A stretch of DNA of 64,000 nt from Elymus sibiricus (GCA_039707655.1 CM077672.1:356358031-356422030); one strand, 5' to 3'. Shown: positions 10,301 to 19,634, counted from the stretch's first letter. Notes: generated by a model not told the origin, from the sequence alone. Program-made: numbers and translations.

Positions 10301-11360
10301 CGTTCAACTTAGCTGCAAACCAGTTTTTGCCTAAGTTAAAAATCTACTCCGAGTGAAGAGCGTCCCTCTCACTCGGGGGCTTGGCCGCGAACCAGCTTTC
10401 GCCCAAGTTAAAAATGATACTCCGGGTGAAGAGCATCCCTCTCCCTCGGGGGCTTGGCTGCGAACCAGTTTTCGCCCAAGTTAAAAATGATACTCTGAGT
10501 GAAGAGCGTCCCTCTCACTCGGGGGCTTGGCTGCGAACCAGATTTCGCCCAAGTTAAAAATCTACTTCGAGTGAAGAGCATCCCTCTCACTCGGGGGCTT
10601 GGCTGCGAACCAGTTTTCGCCCAAGTTAAAAACGATACTCCGAGTGAAGAGCGTCCCTCTCACTCGGGGGCTTGGCTGCGAACCAGATTTCGCCCAAGTT
10701 AAAAAGCTACTCCGAGTGAAGAGCATCTCTCTCCCTCGAAGGCTTGGCTGCGAACCAGCTTTCGCCCAAGTTAAATACGCTACTCCGAGTGAAGAGCATC
10801 CCTCTCACTCGGGGGGCTTGGCTGCGAACCAGCTTTCGCCCAAGTTAAAAACGATACTCCGGGTGAAGAGCATCCCTCTCCCTCGGGGGCTTGGCAGCGA
10901 ACCAGCTTTCGCCCAAGTTAAAAACGCTACTCCGAGTGAAGAGCATCCCTCTCACTCAGGGGCTTGGCTGCGAACCAGCTTTCGCCCAAGTTAAAATACT
11001 ACTCCGAGTGAAGAGCGACCCTCTCACTCGGGGGCTTGGCTGCGAACCAGCTTTCGCCCAAGTTAAAATACTACTCCGAGTGAAGAGCGACCCTCTCACT
11101 CGGGGGCTTGGCTGCGAACCAGCTTTCGCCCAAGATTAAAATACTACTCTGAGTGAAGAGCGACCCTCTCACTCGGGAGCTTGGCTGCGAACCAGCTTTC
11201 GCCTAAGATTAAAGTACTAATCCGAGTGAAGAGCGACCCTCCCACTCGGAGGCTTGGCTGCAAACCAGCTTTCGCCCAAGTTAAGACGCTTCTCCGAGTG
11301 AAAGGCGTCCCTCTCACTCGGAAGCTTAGCTGCGAACCAGCTTTCGCCTAAGTTAAAACC
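10301..11360 (+). repeat. 72-73-bp tandem array downstream of pol (about 14 units)
   Basis: A unit containing GAGTGAAGAG, CTCTCACTCGG, GGCTTGG and CGCCCAAGTTAAA repeats with starts near 10,351, 10,424, 10,497, 10,569, 10,642, 10,714, 10,787, 10,861, 10,934, 11,006, 11,078, 11,151, 11,224 and 11,296, plus a partial unit in front. The 3' untranslated region of Tat-lineage elements is a known source of such arrays, some of which seed satellite DNA. The frames in it are artefacts of the repeat. Confidence 0.93.
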
Positions 11361-11514
11361 CATTTCAAAGATTCGAAAGACTCGAGAGAAAGCATTCAGA
11401 TAACTTCAGCAGTTCAAAAGCGAATACGAGTACGCGGGCCTGAAGCCCGAAAGAGTTTAACGAGTACAATTTCACTAGGCATACCGAGGCTAATGGGTAG
11501 GACTTAAAGTTTTC

Positions 11515-12655
11515 TCACGCCCCTGTAGGGCTGGCTGGCTCAACGAAGGAATCCAAGTCGATGTCGTCTGCGATCCGAGTGGCCGCTTCGATGAATGTCT
11601 CCATGAAGTCCTCAAACTTGAGTTTCTTCGTGTTGGCAACTTGGAGAGTCTTCAGTTTCTCCTCCTTGGCGTCCTTGCAATGCACTCGGACCAGGGAGAG
11701 CGCCACGTCGGCCCCGCAGCGAGCAGCCGACTTCTTCCACGCTTGCACTCGGCTGGGAATGTCGTTGAGACGAGTCATCATGGCTTCCAGGTCGGTGTCG
11801 AAGGTGTCTTCGGGCCATAGCTCCTTGTTGATTCTGCCGAGTGCGCACCGCAGACGAATGATGTAACCTTGGACGTCTTCGATGCGAGATTCCACCCGCA
11901 GGACACCTAGAGCAGCCTTGTCACCAACGAGTGACCTGGAAGGATCCAGATCCCTCTCGATTATGTCAGTTTGCAGCTCGAAGTCTTGGCAGTACTCTGC
12001 GGACAAGAAGAGAGGAGAGTTGAAGGTCAGCATGCATGAAGTTCACTCGGATAAAAGTTCACTCGGATGTTACAGGTTACCTGCAAGCTTGGTGTACATT
12101 TCCTCCGTGAACTCTTCTATGTACCTCTCCAAAGCTTTCTTCTTCTCGATCAGTTGGGTGATCTTCTCATTCAGAGTCCTCTTCTCTTTCTCGTAGACTT
12201 TCGCCTGGGCCTTGAGCTTGCTCCCCCACTCGGTTTGCTGCTTCTTGAGCTCAAGTACCTCTTTCTTCAACGATGTGTTCTCTGCTTCAAGCTTCCCGAG
12301 TGAGGCCAGCTTCTCTTCGGCGGCCTTGGTCTTTTCCTTCGCCACTTGCTGCGCTCCCGCCAGCTCGTTGTCCTTGTTCTCGAGTGCCTGCTTCATAGTT
12401 TCTAAAGAGATAGAGGTTCTGAGCCGCACTTGGAGTCGATGGTTTTCACTATGCACATCTGTTCGAGTGAAGTCACTCGGTTCAAAGAATGTAAAAAGGT
12501 GAAAGCAGAATGCTCGGTAATTGAAGCTTACCTCCCATGGTCTTGAGCTCTGCCTGAGCTCGTGCTGTGTTTCTCCTCTCCACCTCCAAATCCAGTCGGA
12601 GCTGGGCCGTTTCCTTCTCCAGTGCCACGTACTGAGTCCCAAGCTCGCAAGTTTT
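11515..12655 (-). pseudogene. Antisense gene exons 5-7 (coiled coil and C-terminus)
   Basis: Exons 12,655-12,532, 12,401-12,081 and 11,996-11,515 follow acceptors TTCCAG, CTTTAG and CCGCAG and donors GTAAGC and GTAACC. Exons 5 and 6 are almost entirely heptad-like Glu/Lys/Leu/Gln sequence, a long coiled coil suggesting multimerisation. Exon 7 is a mixed helical C-terminus ending E-P-A-S-P-T-G-A before TGA at 11,515. No stops interrupt these three exons. Confidence 0.78.
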
Positions 12656-12730
12656 CTGGAATACAAGAAAGAGCAGAATAGTTAACATTAAGAAATATTC
12701 CGAGTGCTCAAATACTAGTGCCCCTGGAAT

Positions 12731-12905
12731 GAACAAGCTTGACCAATACCAGATCCTGAAGTACCCTTTGTCAGGGAGGAACAAACTTGACCAATACCAG
12801 ATCCTGAAGTACCCTTTGTCAGGGAGGAACAAGCTTGACCAATACCAGATCCTGAAGTACCCTTTGTCAGGTAGGAACAAGCTTGACCGATATCAGATTC
12901 TAAGT
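12731..12905 (+). repeat. 48-bp tandem repeat in an antisense-gene intron (about 3.6 units)
   Basis: Units begin GAACAAGCTTGACC at 12,731, 12,779, 12,827 and 12,875, with nearly identical bodies ending CCCTTTGTCAGG. They lie in the intron between exons 4 and 5. Because 48 is divisible by three the array stays open in some frames; those frames are not genes. Confidence 0.93.
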
Positions 12906-13365
12906 TCTAAGACTCCCGCCGACTCCCTGCAGTCGACGACAGTCTCGGGGACTACACCCAGTGGGTGCACTCAGCGTGCCCCCACTGGAACGGTATCCAC
13001 TCGGAACGGTCCGCCCGATACGAGTGATGACCAAACACAAAAAAAAGAGACAAAAGGTTCTAAGATTCCCGCCGACCGCCCGCGGCCGACGGCAGTCTCG
13101 GGGACTACACCTAGTGGGTGCACTCAGCGTGCCCCCACTGGAACGGTACCCACTCGGACCGGTCCGCCCGATCCGAGCGACGGCCGAACACAAAAAAAAG
13201 CAACAAAGTCTAAGTTCTAAGACTCCCGCCGACTGCCCACAGTCGACGGCAGTCTCGGGGACTACACCCAGTGGGTGCACTCAGCGTGCCCCCACTGGAA
13301 CAGTATCCACTCGGAACGGTCCGCCCGATCCGAGTGATGGCCAAACACAAAAAAAACACCCAGTG
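12901..13365 (+). repeat. 153-157-bp tandem repeat in the same intron (3 units)
   Basis: Three copies start near 12,908, 13,061 and 13,218. Each contains CTCGGGGACTACACC, a CAGTGGGTGCACTCAGCG stretch facing CCCCCACTGGAAC, and an A-run after CCAAACAC or CGAACAC. The CCCAGTGGGTG motif recurs singly at 13,360 and 10,287. Confidence 0.9.
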
Positions 13366-13441
13366 GGTGTACCGGATATTTTCCAACTGAAATTCCTACT
13401 GAAGAAAAATGACTTGGAAGTCAACTTACAAGGGTACTTAC

Positions 13442-14470
13442 TCGAACGTTCTCCTGGAGGGCAGCACTGGCATCGTATGCCAGCTTACTAGCTGTGCACA
13501 CCTCCTTGAGCCTTTGGGTCATCAGTTCCGCCTGGATCATCTCCTCCTTGCTGGCCCCAGTTTGGTCCTCCGGCACCTTGTATAGACCGAAGATATTGAC
13601 GGGAGGAGCCGGAACCGAAGCCAGGGCAGTCGACGGAGCCGCGGCAGAACCAGCCCCAGCCTGAGAAGAACCCTGCCCCGGAGGCACGGTCACGGCAGGT
13701 GCAGGAGGAACTTGAGGCGCTTCGCTCGGCGGCGTCTTCCGTGTGGTAGCCTGAGGAGCAGTCGGAACTGGGGTCCCCTTCTCAGTGTCCTTCCGCGGCA
13801 GATCTTCATCGTCGTCTCCGACGTGGATGACCTCTGCAAGCACTACGTTCACTCGACTCAATCAGTCGCAGTACATAATTCAATCGGATGAAGACATTTC
13901 AGTCGAACGACATGTCGAAATAAAGGTGAAGTCATTGTTACCTCTACGAGAAGTGGCCGCGTCTGCTGACTCGGCTTCAGTGCGGTCCCCATCAATCTGC
14001 ATGGGAGACGTCGTCGAGGTTGCGGCACTGATTCATAAGATTCACTCGGTCAGAAGAATCCCGAAAGTCGACAAAGACAGAAAGGAAATGCTTGGCGCTT
14101 ACGTTGAGGCGACGGGCACTGTGACCCTGATCCTCGGCAGAGCCTTCCGAGGCTTGGGAGAAGCAATCTTGAGCTGCTTGGAGGTCTTCTCCGCCGGGTC
14201 CGGTGTCGGCGTCCGAGTGCGCTTTGGAGCCTTCGTACTCGGAGCCGCCGCCTTCCCCGAGTCAACACTCGGATCGTGGGTCTATTTAGAGCGGCGCTCA
14301 GAGCCCAACTCTAGAGACAGGGAAGACTCGTCCTCGTCATTCCCTCCCGATTCGTCGCTTTCATCCAAGCTATCTTCCGCGTAACTGTCGTCGGCGCTGC
14401 CATGTTCACTCTCCACGCCCCCTGTGAGGTGTTCGCCATTCGGCACGGGCGAAACCATCTTTTGGAACTC
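13442..14470 (-). pseudogene. Antisense gene exons 2-4
   Basis: Exon 2 (14,470-14,103) is acidic and Ser-rich and contains an in-frame TAG at 14,284-14,282, again one C-to-T step from CAG. It ends at a GTAAGC donor. Exon 3 (14,027-13,942) is short; a second possible acceptor lies about 35 bases further in. Exon 4 (13,833-13,442) begins V-I-H-V-G-D-D-D-E-D, runs through a Pro/Ala-rich linker and ends N-V-R at a GTAAGT donor. Phases 2, 1 and 0 match at the three junctions. Confidence 0.72.
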
Positions 14471-14579
14471 CTGCAAGACACGAAGAGCATAAACAGCCAG
14501 TCCAATCAGTTCACTCGGATTGTTAAATTCACTCGGATAATTTGAGGATAAGGAATTCACTCGGAAATGCTTGTCATAC

Positions 14580-14878
14580 CTCCAACGGTTGGTTATTGGC
14601 GTCGTAGGGCGCGATCCGTCTCGACCCTCGCGGATTGTCGCACGCACCAGTGATGCACTTGATCCACTGTTCCATCGATTTTTCCTCAACATCTTCCGGG
14701 TGCACTCGAGTCGAGTCATTGGCCCCAGTGTAGAGCCACATGGGGTGAGCCCGCTCCTGCAATGGCTGGATCCTCCGACTGAGGAAGACCTCCAGAAGAT
14801 CCAGGCCAGTCACTCCGCCCAGAATCAGACCGACCACGGCACTTACCAGGATCCCCACGTCGGTCTTCTCCTCCTTAT
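14580..14878 (-). pseudogene. Antisense gene exon 1, second part
   Basis: Resumes directly after the solo LTR with E-E-K-T-D-V, then L-L-E-V-F-L-S-R-R-I-Q-P-L-Q and H-P-M-W-L-Y-T-G, the second conserved block of this protein family. It ends with Q-P-L-E at a GTATGA donor (14,579). Confidence 0.85.
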
Positions 14879-16284
14879 TGTAGGAGATATGCCCTAGAGG
14901 CAATAATAAGTGTTATTATTTATCTCCATGTTTGTAGTTAAGTTTATATTCCGTGCTATAACTGCTATGGTTCTCGAGTCTGCAATAACCACGAGGCTCG
15001 GAGGAAGACTCATATGCACGTGTGGAATAATAAACGGTAAAAAGTATTCCTAGTCTGGCCTCTAAGACTAGCTCAAGTGTTGCATGATGGTTCTGTTTTC
15101 CTGATCATGGGCATGACTATGATGGCAAGTTTGAGGGCACAATGTTAGGAGAACACTTGTGTTGAATCGACCCGAATTGATGTTATGCTATGAGATACAT
15201 TCGTCACAAGTTAATGGTTAATAACACAGAGAAAGTTAATGTTTGCATAATTCCTTAGAGCATGAGAGTATTGAGTTTCTTCATGCTTGCTTCATGAACT
15301 TTGGGGTTTGTTAAACTTCATCCGTAAATGGGTGGCTATTACGGCGGCTTACGGGTTCATGGGAAAGTATGTCAAGTAACTTGATAGCTCAAGATTGGGA
15401 TTTGCTCCTCCGACGATGGAGAAATATCTCTGGGCCCTCTCGGTGTTGTGGTATCCACCATCGTCTGGCCAGACACAATGTGATTTGATCACAGGGATGC
15501 CGGAACACGGGAACGAGAAAAGAGAACAAAACCGGCAACGAGGTAACTGGCATGGTGGACAAGTTGTTGATCCACAGGGATGCCGATAAATCTCACCTCG
15601 GGTTTTGTAACATATCGCGAAGCAACAGGAATAGCACACGGCAACTGAAGGTTCACTCGAATATTCATTCGTGTGGGTATAGGGGTCAATATGGGTGTCC
15701 ACGGCTCCGATTTTGATCATTGATCGGAAAGTGTTCCGGGTCATGTCTATACTTCACTGAACCTATAGGGTCACACGCTTAAGGGTCATCTATCTGCTGA
15801 ATACTAGACAGGGAGTCTGAGAGAAAGTCACCGAAAAAGTTTCGGAGACAACGGAAACGTTCCGGAGAGAACACCGGAATAGTTTCGGTAAAACTGAAAA
15901 GTTGTTTCGGGGTATGCCATTAAGTCAAATTGGTTTCGGCACATGCCTGGAAATTCTTGGAGGGTGCCGGAATTATTCTAGAAACTTCTGGGATTTTTCC
16001 GGGATAAAAACCGAAAAAGTTCCGGAGCTGCCGGAACCGGTTTGGTGGCTTTTCGCAGATGAAAATCACTAATCCGGAATTGTTTCGGAACGCGTCCAAA
16101 ATCATTTTAGTGGGTACTGGAATTATTCTAAGACCCACAGAAATATTTTCGGATTTAATGGCCCGGAAAAATGTTTCCGTGAATAGTGAAAGTGCTTTTT
16201 GGGTGGCTTCTTGGAGAAGCCACCTTGAAGGCCTTTTGGTATTCTTCCCCTTGGCTTCTTGGATAAGCCATCCTTGGGCTTGGC

Positions 16285-16293
16285 CTATAAATA
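16285..16293 (+). promoter_or_regulatory. TATA box of the Copia LTR
   Basis: CTATAAATA in the context GGCCTATAAATAGGGG. The same box reads CTATTTATAGGCC in the reverse-oriented LTRs downstream. Confidence 0.7.
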
Positions 16294-16557
16294 GGGGTGG
16301 AGGGGGATGCCTAAAGACTCATCCCTTGCTCTCATACACATGCCATGACATTTCTGGCTTCTCTCTCCCTCCCAGCGAACTAGTTTCGTAGAGCCGAAAG
16401 GCTGTCTGGGTTCCGGTGGGAACTAGTTCTGGACGGCGAAGCCCTGCCGGATAGATGACACCGTATGTGTGCAACCCCGTAGAGAGGTCGTAGTTTCGAT
16501 CCTTTGCCCGAGGGGCTGTTCGAGTACCTGCCCGGAGGGCTGTCCGAGTGACCCGCC

Positions 16558-16797
16558 CGAAGGGCTGTCCGAGGATCCGTCAGGTGGGACTATCCGAGGG
16601 ACTGTCCAGAGGCCTCCCGAAGGGCTGTCCGAGGATCCGTCCGGTGGGACTATCCGAGGGACTGTCCAGAGGCCTCCCGAAGGGCTGTCCGAGGATCCGT
16701 CCGGTGGGACTATCCGAGGGACTGTCCAGAGGCCTCCCGAAGGGTTGTCCGAGGATCCGTCCGGTGGGACTATCTGAGGGACTATCCCGAGGCCTCC
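16558..16797 (+). repeat. 60-bp minisatellite in the Copia LTR (4 units)
   Basis: Units of exactly 60 bp contain AGGGCTGTCCGAGGATCCGT, GGTGGGACTATC and AGAGGCCTCCCGA. Degenerate half units lie on both sides. Confidence 0.93.
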
Positions 16798-17028
16798 CGA
16801 AGGGCTGCCCGGAGATCCGTCCGGTGAGCTGACGAGGGAGTACATCCTCGCGGTTGGGAGGTTTTAAATCCTAGCTGTGGGGATCTACACCGCCGATCGT
16901 CATCGACTCTACTTCCGCTACGCTACGAGTCGGTAACGAAAATATCAAACCTTGTATGCAGTCTCCATAGTGGTCCTGGGCTGGTGCGTAGGTCGGAATT
17001 TTTTTGTTTTCTGCTGCGTTTCCCTACA

Positions 17029-17733
17029 CTTATCAACCGTCAGCGAGGGAGGGGTCTTGACTCTTTTAGTCGTGTAAGGGGGAAGACCAGTTGACGAGCC
17101 AGAGCAAGGTAGGTCATTGCAGTAGAACCAGGTCGACTGCCAACCCCTAACCGAATCGGGAAAAGACATAGATGGGAACGCACTCTTACCCCTCATCTGG
17201 ATACCCAAGCCGCCGCACATCTGGGTCACGTGAGTCCTCTCTCCATCGGGGTCAGCCTTTTTAACCGACTGAGAGCGACACGTGAAGATGTGTTTGAACA
17301 ATCCCCAGTGCGGCTGGCAGCCTAAGAAATTCTCACACAAAGAAACGAACGCGGCGAGGTACACGATGGCGTTCTGAGGCAAATGATGGAGCTGAGCGCC
17401 GAAGAAGTTCAAAAAACTACGGAAGAAGGGGTGAGGTGGCATGGAGAAACCTCGCTCCACGTGGGTGGTGAGGAGCACGCGCTCCCCGGGGCGCGGCGCA
17501 GGCTCGATCTCTCCTTCCTCCGGTAGCCTCCACGTCCCGTCGCGCACCAGCCCGTCCACGACGAGCCCACTGATGTCATCCACCGTGGTGGTCGGCGGGA
17601 GCCAGTCGCCCTGGATCCACCCGCACGGAGGCACGACCCGAGAGCTCGATGCCTTCTTGCCCTTCGCCGCCTTCGTCGCCTTCTCGAGCTTCGCCGTCTT
17701 GTCCTTCGCCATCGCCGCCGAGCTCTCCCGCAC
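17029..17733 (-). pseudogene. Antisense gene exon 1, first part
   Basis: Starts at the ATG at 17,733 (an alternative is at 17,712), with a Lys/Ala-rich head. A conserved globular part follows: P-P-H-P-F-F-R-S-F-L, L-C-E-N-F-L-G, H-W-G-L-F-K-H-I-F and G-W-Q-S-T-W-F-Y. At 17,033/17,029 the frame meets the CTTAT duplication and then the solo LTR. Counting to the duplication gives 235 whole codons, and the frame resumes in phase at 14,878. Confidence 0.85.
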
Positions 17734-18120
17734 CGAGGAGGATTCGCACGGAGTGGGTTGCGGGAGAAGGGATTAGGCGGACTGGAGAAGTTGGGGAAAA
17801 GGGGATCTGTCTCTCTCTCCCTCTCCGACGCGGCGGCCCCCTTATATCGCCGTCCGCTCCGCTCCCCAATCCGCGCCGCTGAATCGTGGGCCCGCAAATC
17901 TCCTCAAATCGCGCTGTCGAAGATCCAGCGGTACGTGGCGGAAACCGGGGCGAAAATTGAGGCGTCACGCCCCACTTTCCCCACTCGCTGCGCTGCAACT
18001 GTTCGCGCGCGCTCAAATATGGTTTCAAATCCTGCGAAATCCGGAGCCCAGCAACCCGATTGCTCTCACTTTGAAGACGTGCCATGTACGCTCGGATCCG
18101 CTCCGACACACGGCATGCGA

Positions 18121-18190
18121 CTACTCATTTCACTCGGATGGAGGCTACTCACTTCATTCGGATGGAGACTACTCATTTCACTCGGACGTC
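18121..18190 (+). repeat. 24-bp triplicate near the Gypsy 3' LTR
   Basis: CTACTCATTTCACTCGGATG-type units begin at 18,121, 18,145 and 18,169. Each carries the CACTCGG or CATTCGG motif found all over this element. Confidence 0.8.
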
Positions 18191-18322
18191 ATATGGTCCA
18201 GAATCCGTCAAGGTGCCGCACGAAGACAAGGGAGTCTAACGACCAGTAGGAGTTCTTGAGCGCCTCCGTAGCGCTCAACTCGCCTGGGAATTCGCCTTGA
18301 CTCGACCCGCCTAACCTCGACC

Positions 18323-18336
18323 GATTCGGGGGCTAA
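18323..18336 (+). promoter_or_regulatory. Gypsy polypurine tract
   Basis: GATTCGGGGGCTAA lies directly before the 3' LTR TG, the place of plus-strand priming. The G5 run is the usual core in this lineage. Confidence 0.6.
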
Positions 18337-18909
18337 TGACGAGGGCATGTACTAGGGATAGGGTAACAGGCCTGTCCTACAGACCCTACCCTAGGACTCC
18401 ACGTGCCTTATACTGGGCCCCAGGGCCAGATCAGCAACCAAGAGTTCGGCAGACTGACATTCACTCGGAGTTCAATGAATCACTCGGGAAGCAGGAGTCC
18501 ACTCGACCAGCTATTTCACTCGGAGTACCTGACAGTCACTCGACCAGAGAAGACCAGGAGGCTCCAGGAGCGCAACGGTCAGGACGTGCGCTCGCTCGTA
18601 TTAATTGTAATCAATGCGCCCGTTACCTGGCGCCCTTAAACTCCCTCTTAACCCCTGGTAATGGCGGCATTCATGGGAGGGCTGGCGGACGCTATATAAG
18701 CCACCCCCAGCTCCATTCCAAGGGTTCGCAATCCATTTGTAACCCATACACTCAAGCAATCAAGCTCCAGAGCACCGAGACGTAGGGCTGTTACCTCCAC
18801 CGCTGAGGTGCCTGAACTCGTAAATCCGAGTGTAACACCTGCGCCGTAGCTAGGCTCTGCCCTCTCATCCGTACCCCTACACACTACTGTCAGACTTGCA
18901 CCCACGACA
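18337..18909 (+). repeat. Gypsy 3' LTR
   Basis: 573 bp and nearly identical to the 5' LTR. Followed by CCGCC, against CTGCC at the left border; the mismatch is a C-to-T change at a CG site. Confidence 0.95.
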
Positions 18910-19276
18910 CCGCCTTCGTCTTCCTCGTCGCTCGAGATGGAGCCATCGCGGGGTTGCGCGCCGCCGGCCGCTTTGTGCCTCCACCGCGGGGTTTGGCCGC
19001 CGGCTGCTTCTTCGCCGGCGGCGCACCTGTTCCCGCGGCGACGACCGGCCGGGGTGGGGCGAAGCCAAGGCTGCGGGATGGGGGCGGTGGCATGGCTCCG
19101 GAGGCGGGGTCGGTGAGGTGGTTGCGCCGGCAGCGGCAACGGCAAGGTGGGTCAGACCGGCGGAGGCGGCCATCGGGCCGAGCGGCGCGCGGGATGCGGG
19201 CGGGCGTCGGGCGGGCGGGTGGAACTTTCAGATTTGGCGGTTGGTTGTTCGAGTACAGCTGGGCATTTTGCATCAC
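18910..19276 (-). pseudogene. Harbinger-associated ORF, N-terminal part (interrupted)
   Basis: A minus-strand frame rich in Pro, Ala, Arg and Lys begins within the Harbinger derivative (a good internal Met is at 19,093) and runs into the Gypsy 3' LTR border. Reading on past the excised Gypsy the frame stays open into 3,063-3,234, so the retrotransposon landed inside one continuous frame. The Ala/Pro/Lys-rich start followed by an N-V-F-D-E-M segment resembles the N-terminus of the Myb/SANT-like ORF1 that accompanies Harbinger transposases in Triticeae. That family assignment is from recall, not from a search. Confidence 0.5.
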
Positions 19277-19634
19277 GAGGGAGGTGGAGATGCAACTCCA
19301 AGTGTTGTATTTTACATCACTTGGAAGAGGTGATGTAAAAATTTATACATCTACATAATCTGTTGGAGCAGTATTTTTTGGCTTCAGAGATGTAAAAAGC
19401 TATTATTTATACATCTACATCATCTATTGAAGATGCTCTTATAGAGATCCTCCGTGTATTGAGGAATTGTTGCCTTTTAATTGTAACCCAATTATCGTGG
19501 AACAAAACTCCCCTTTTTCCTCGCAAAAAAAGAGACACAATGTGATCACAAGATCAATATAAAATGGATAGCACTATCGTATGTATGATGGTTTACAACG
19601 CGAACCGCATGTAACTAGCTACTGTTTGGGAATA

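Larger units (their letters stand above)
14879..17028 (+). mobile_element. Solo LTR of a Copia element (BARE/Angela-like ends), 2,150 bp
   Basis: Begins TGTAGGAGATATGCCCTAG and ends GCGTTTCCCTACA, flanked by perfect CTTAT duplications (14,874-14,878 and 17,029-17,033). It is the same LTR as the four reverse-oriented LTRs at 28,560-47,566. No internal region is present, so two LTRs recombined after insertion. It interrupts exon 1 of the antisense gene. Internal landmarks: a TTCCGG-rich stretch (15,820-16,190), a TATA box (16,285-16,293) and a 60-bp minisatellite (about 16,558-16,797). Confidence 0.93.
11515..17733 (-). pseudogene. Antisense intron-containing gene inside the Gypsy element (Transposase_28-like)
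   Basis: Opposite to gag-pol lies a spliced gene I can rebuild from GT/AG sites and phases. Exons: 17,029-17,733 continuing at 14,580-14,878 (split by the solo LTR), 14,103-14,470, 13,942-14,027, 13,442-13,833, 12,532-12,655, 12,081-12,401 and 11,515-11,996. All junction phases agree. The N-terminal half matches what Pfam calls Transposase_28 or putative gypsy-type transposon; the C-terminal half is Lys/Glu-rich coiled coil. Function is unknown; similar antisense ORFs are described in Grande and other Tat-lineage elements. Lesions are the solo LTR in exon 1 and a TAG at 14,282-14,284 in exon 2. Introns can persist because retrotransposition copies the opposite-strand RNA. Confidence 0.8.
3235..18909 (+). 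mobile_element. Ty3/Gypsy LTR retrotransposon, Tat-like lineage, 15.7 kb
   Basis: Two 573-bp direct LTRs (3,235-3,807; 18,337-18,909) run from TG to CA and differ at one base that I can see. The flanks are CTGCC and CCGCC, a 5-bp duplication with one C/T mismatch. In order: LTR, primer-binding site, gag-pol in one frame (gag, protease, RT, RNase H, a second RNase H, integrase), 72-bp tandem array, antisense intron-containing gene, purine-rich tract, LTR. Integrase after RT makes it Gypsy. The duplicated RNase H, the tandem repeats after pol and the antisense gene match the Tat lineage (Grande, RIRE2, Retand). Coding capacity is lost. A Copia solo LTR lies inside it at 14,879-17,028. Confidence 0.95.
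2484..19438 (-). mobile_element. PIF/Harbinger (Tourist-like) element split by a Gypsy insertion
   Basis: The left terminus GAGCATCTCCAACAAATGAT and the inverse of the right terminus GAGCATCTTCAATAGATGAT form inverted repeats. Both are flanked by TTA (2,481-2,483 and 19,439-19,441), the target duplication of PIF/Harbinger elements. Removing the Gypsy element (3,235-18,909) and one copy of its duplication leaves about 1.28 kb. That remnant holds a GC-rich reading frame on the minus strand but no DDE transposase, so the element is non-autonomous. The ends also carry internal copies of the ACATCTCCAAA-type subterminal motif. Confidence 0.8.

Noticed and set aside
10408..11139. Several frames of 60-131 codons with repeated peptides
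   Set aside because: They are read-through of the 72-bp tandem array in different frames; no start context or domain.
10301..11360. CRISPR-like regular repeats
   Set aside because: Units are contiguous without unique spacers and lie in the 3' region of a plant retrotransposon.
12482..12880. Minus-strand frame with repeated F-L-P-D-K-G-Y-F units
   Set aside because: It is the 48-bp intron array read through into exon 5; only the exon 5 part is coding.
16423..16845. Gly/Pro/Ser-rich 20-residue repeat proteins on both strands of the Copia LTRs
   Set aside because: The 60-bp minisatellite is divisible by three, so frames stay open on both strands. The same frames appear in every LTR copy without start conservation.
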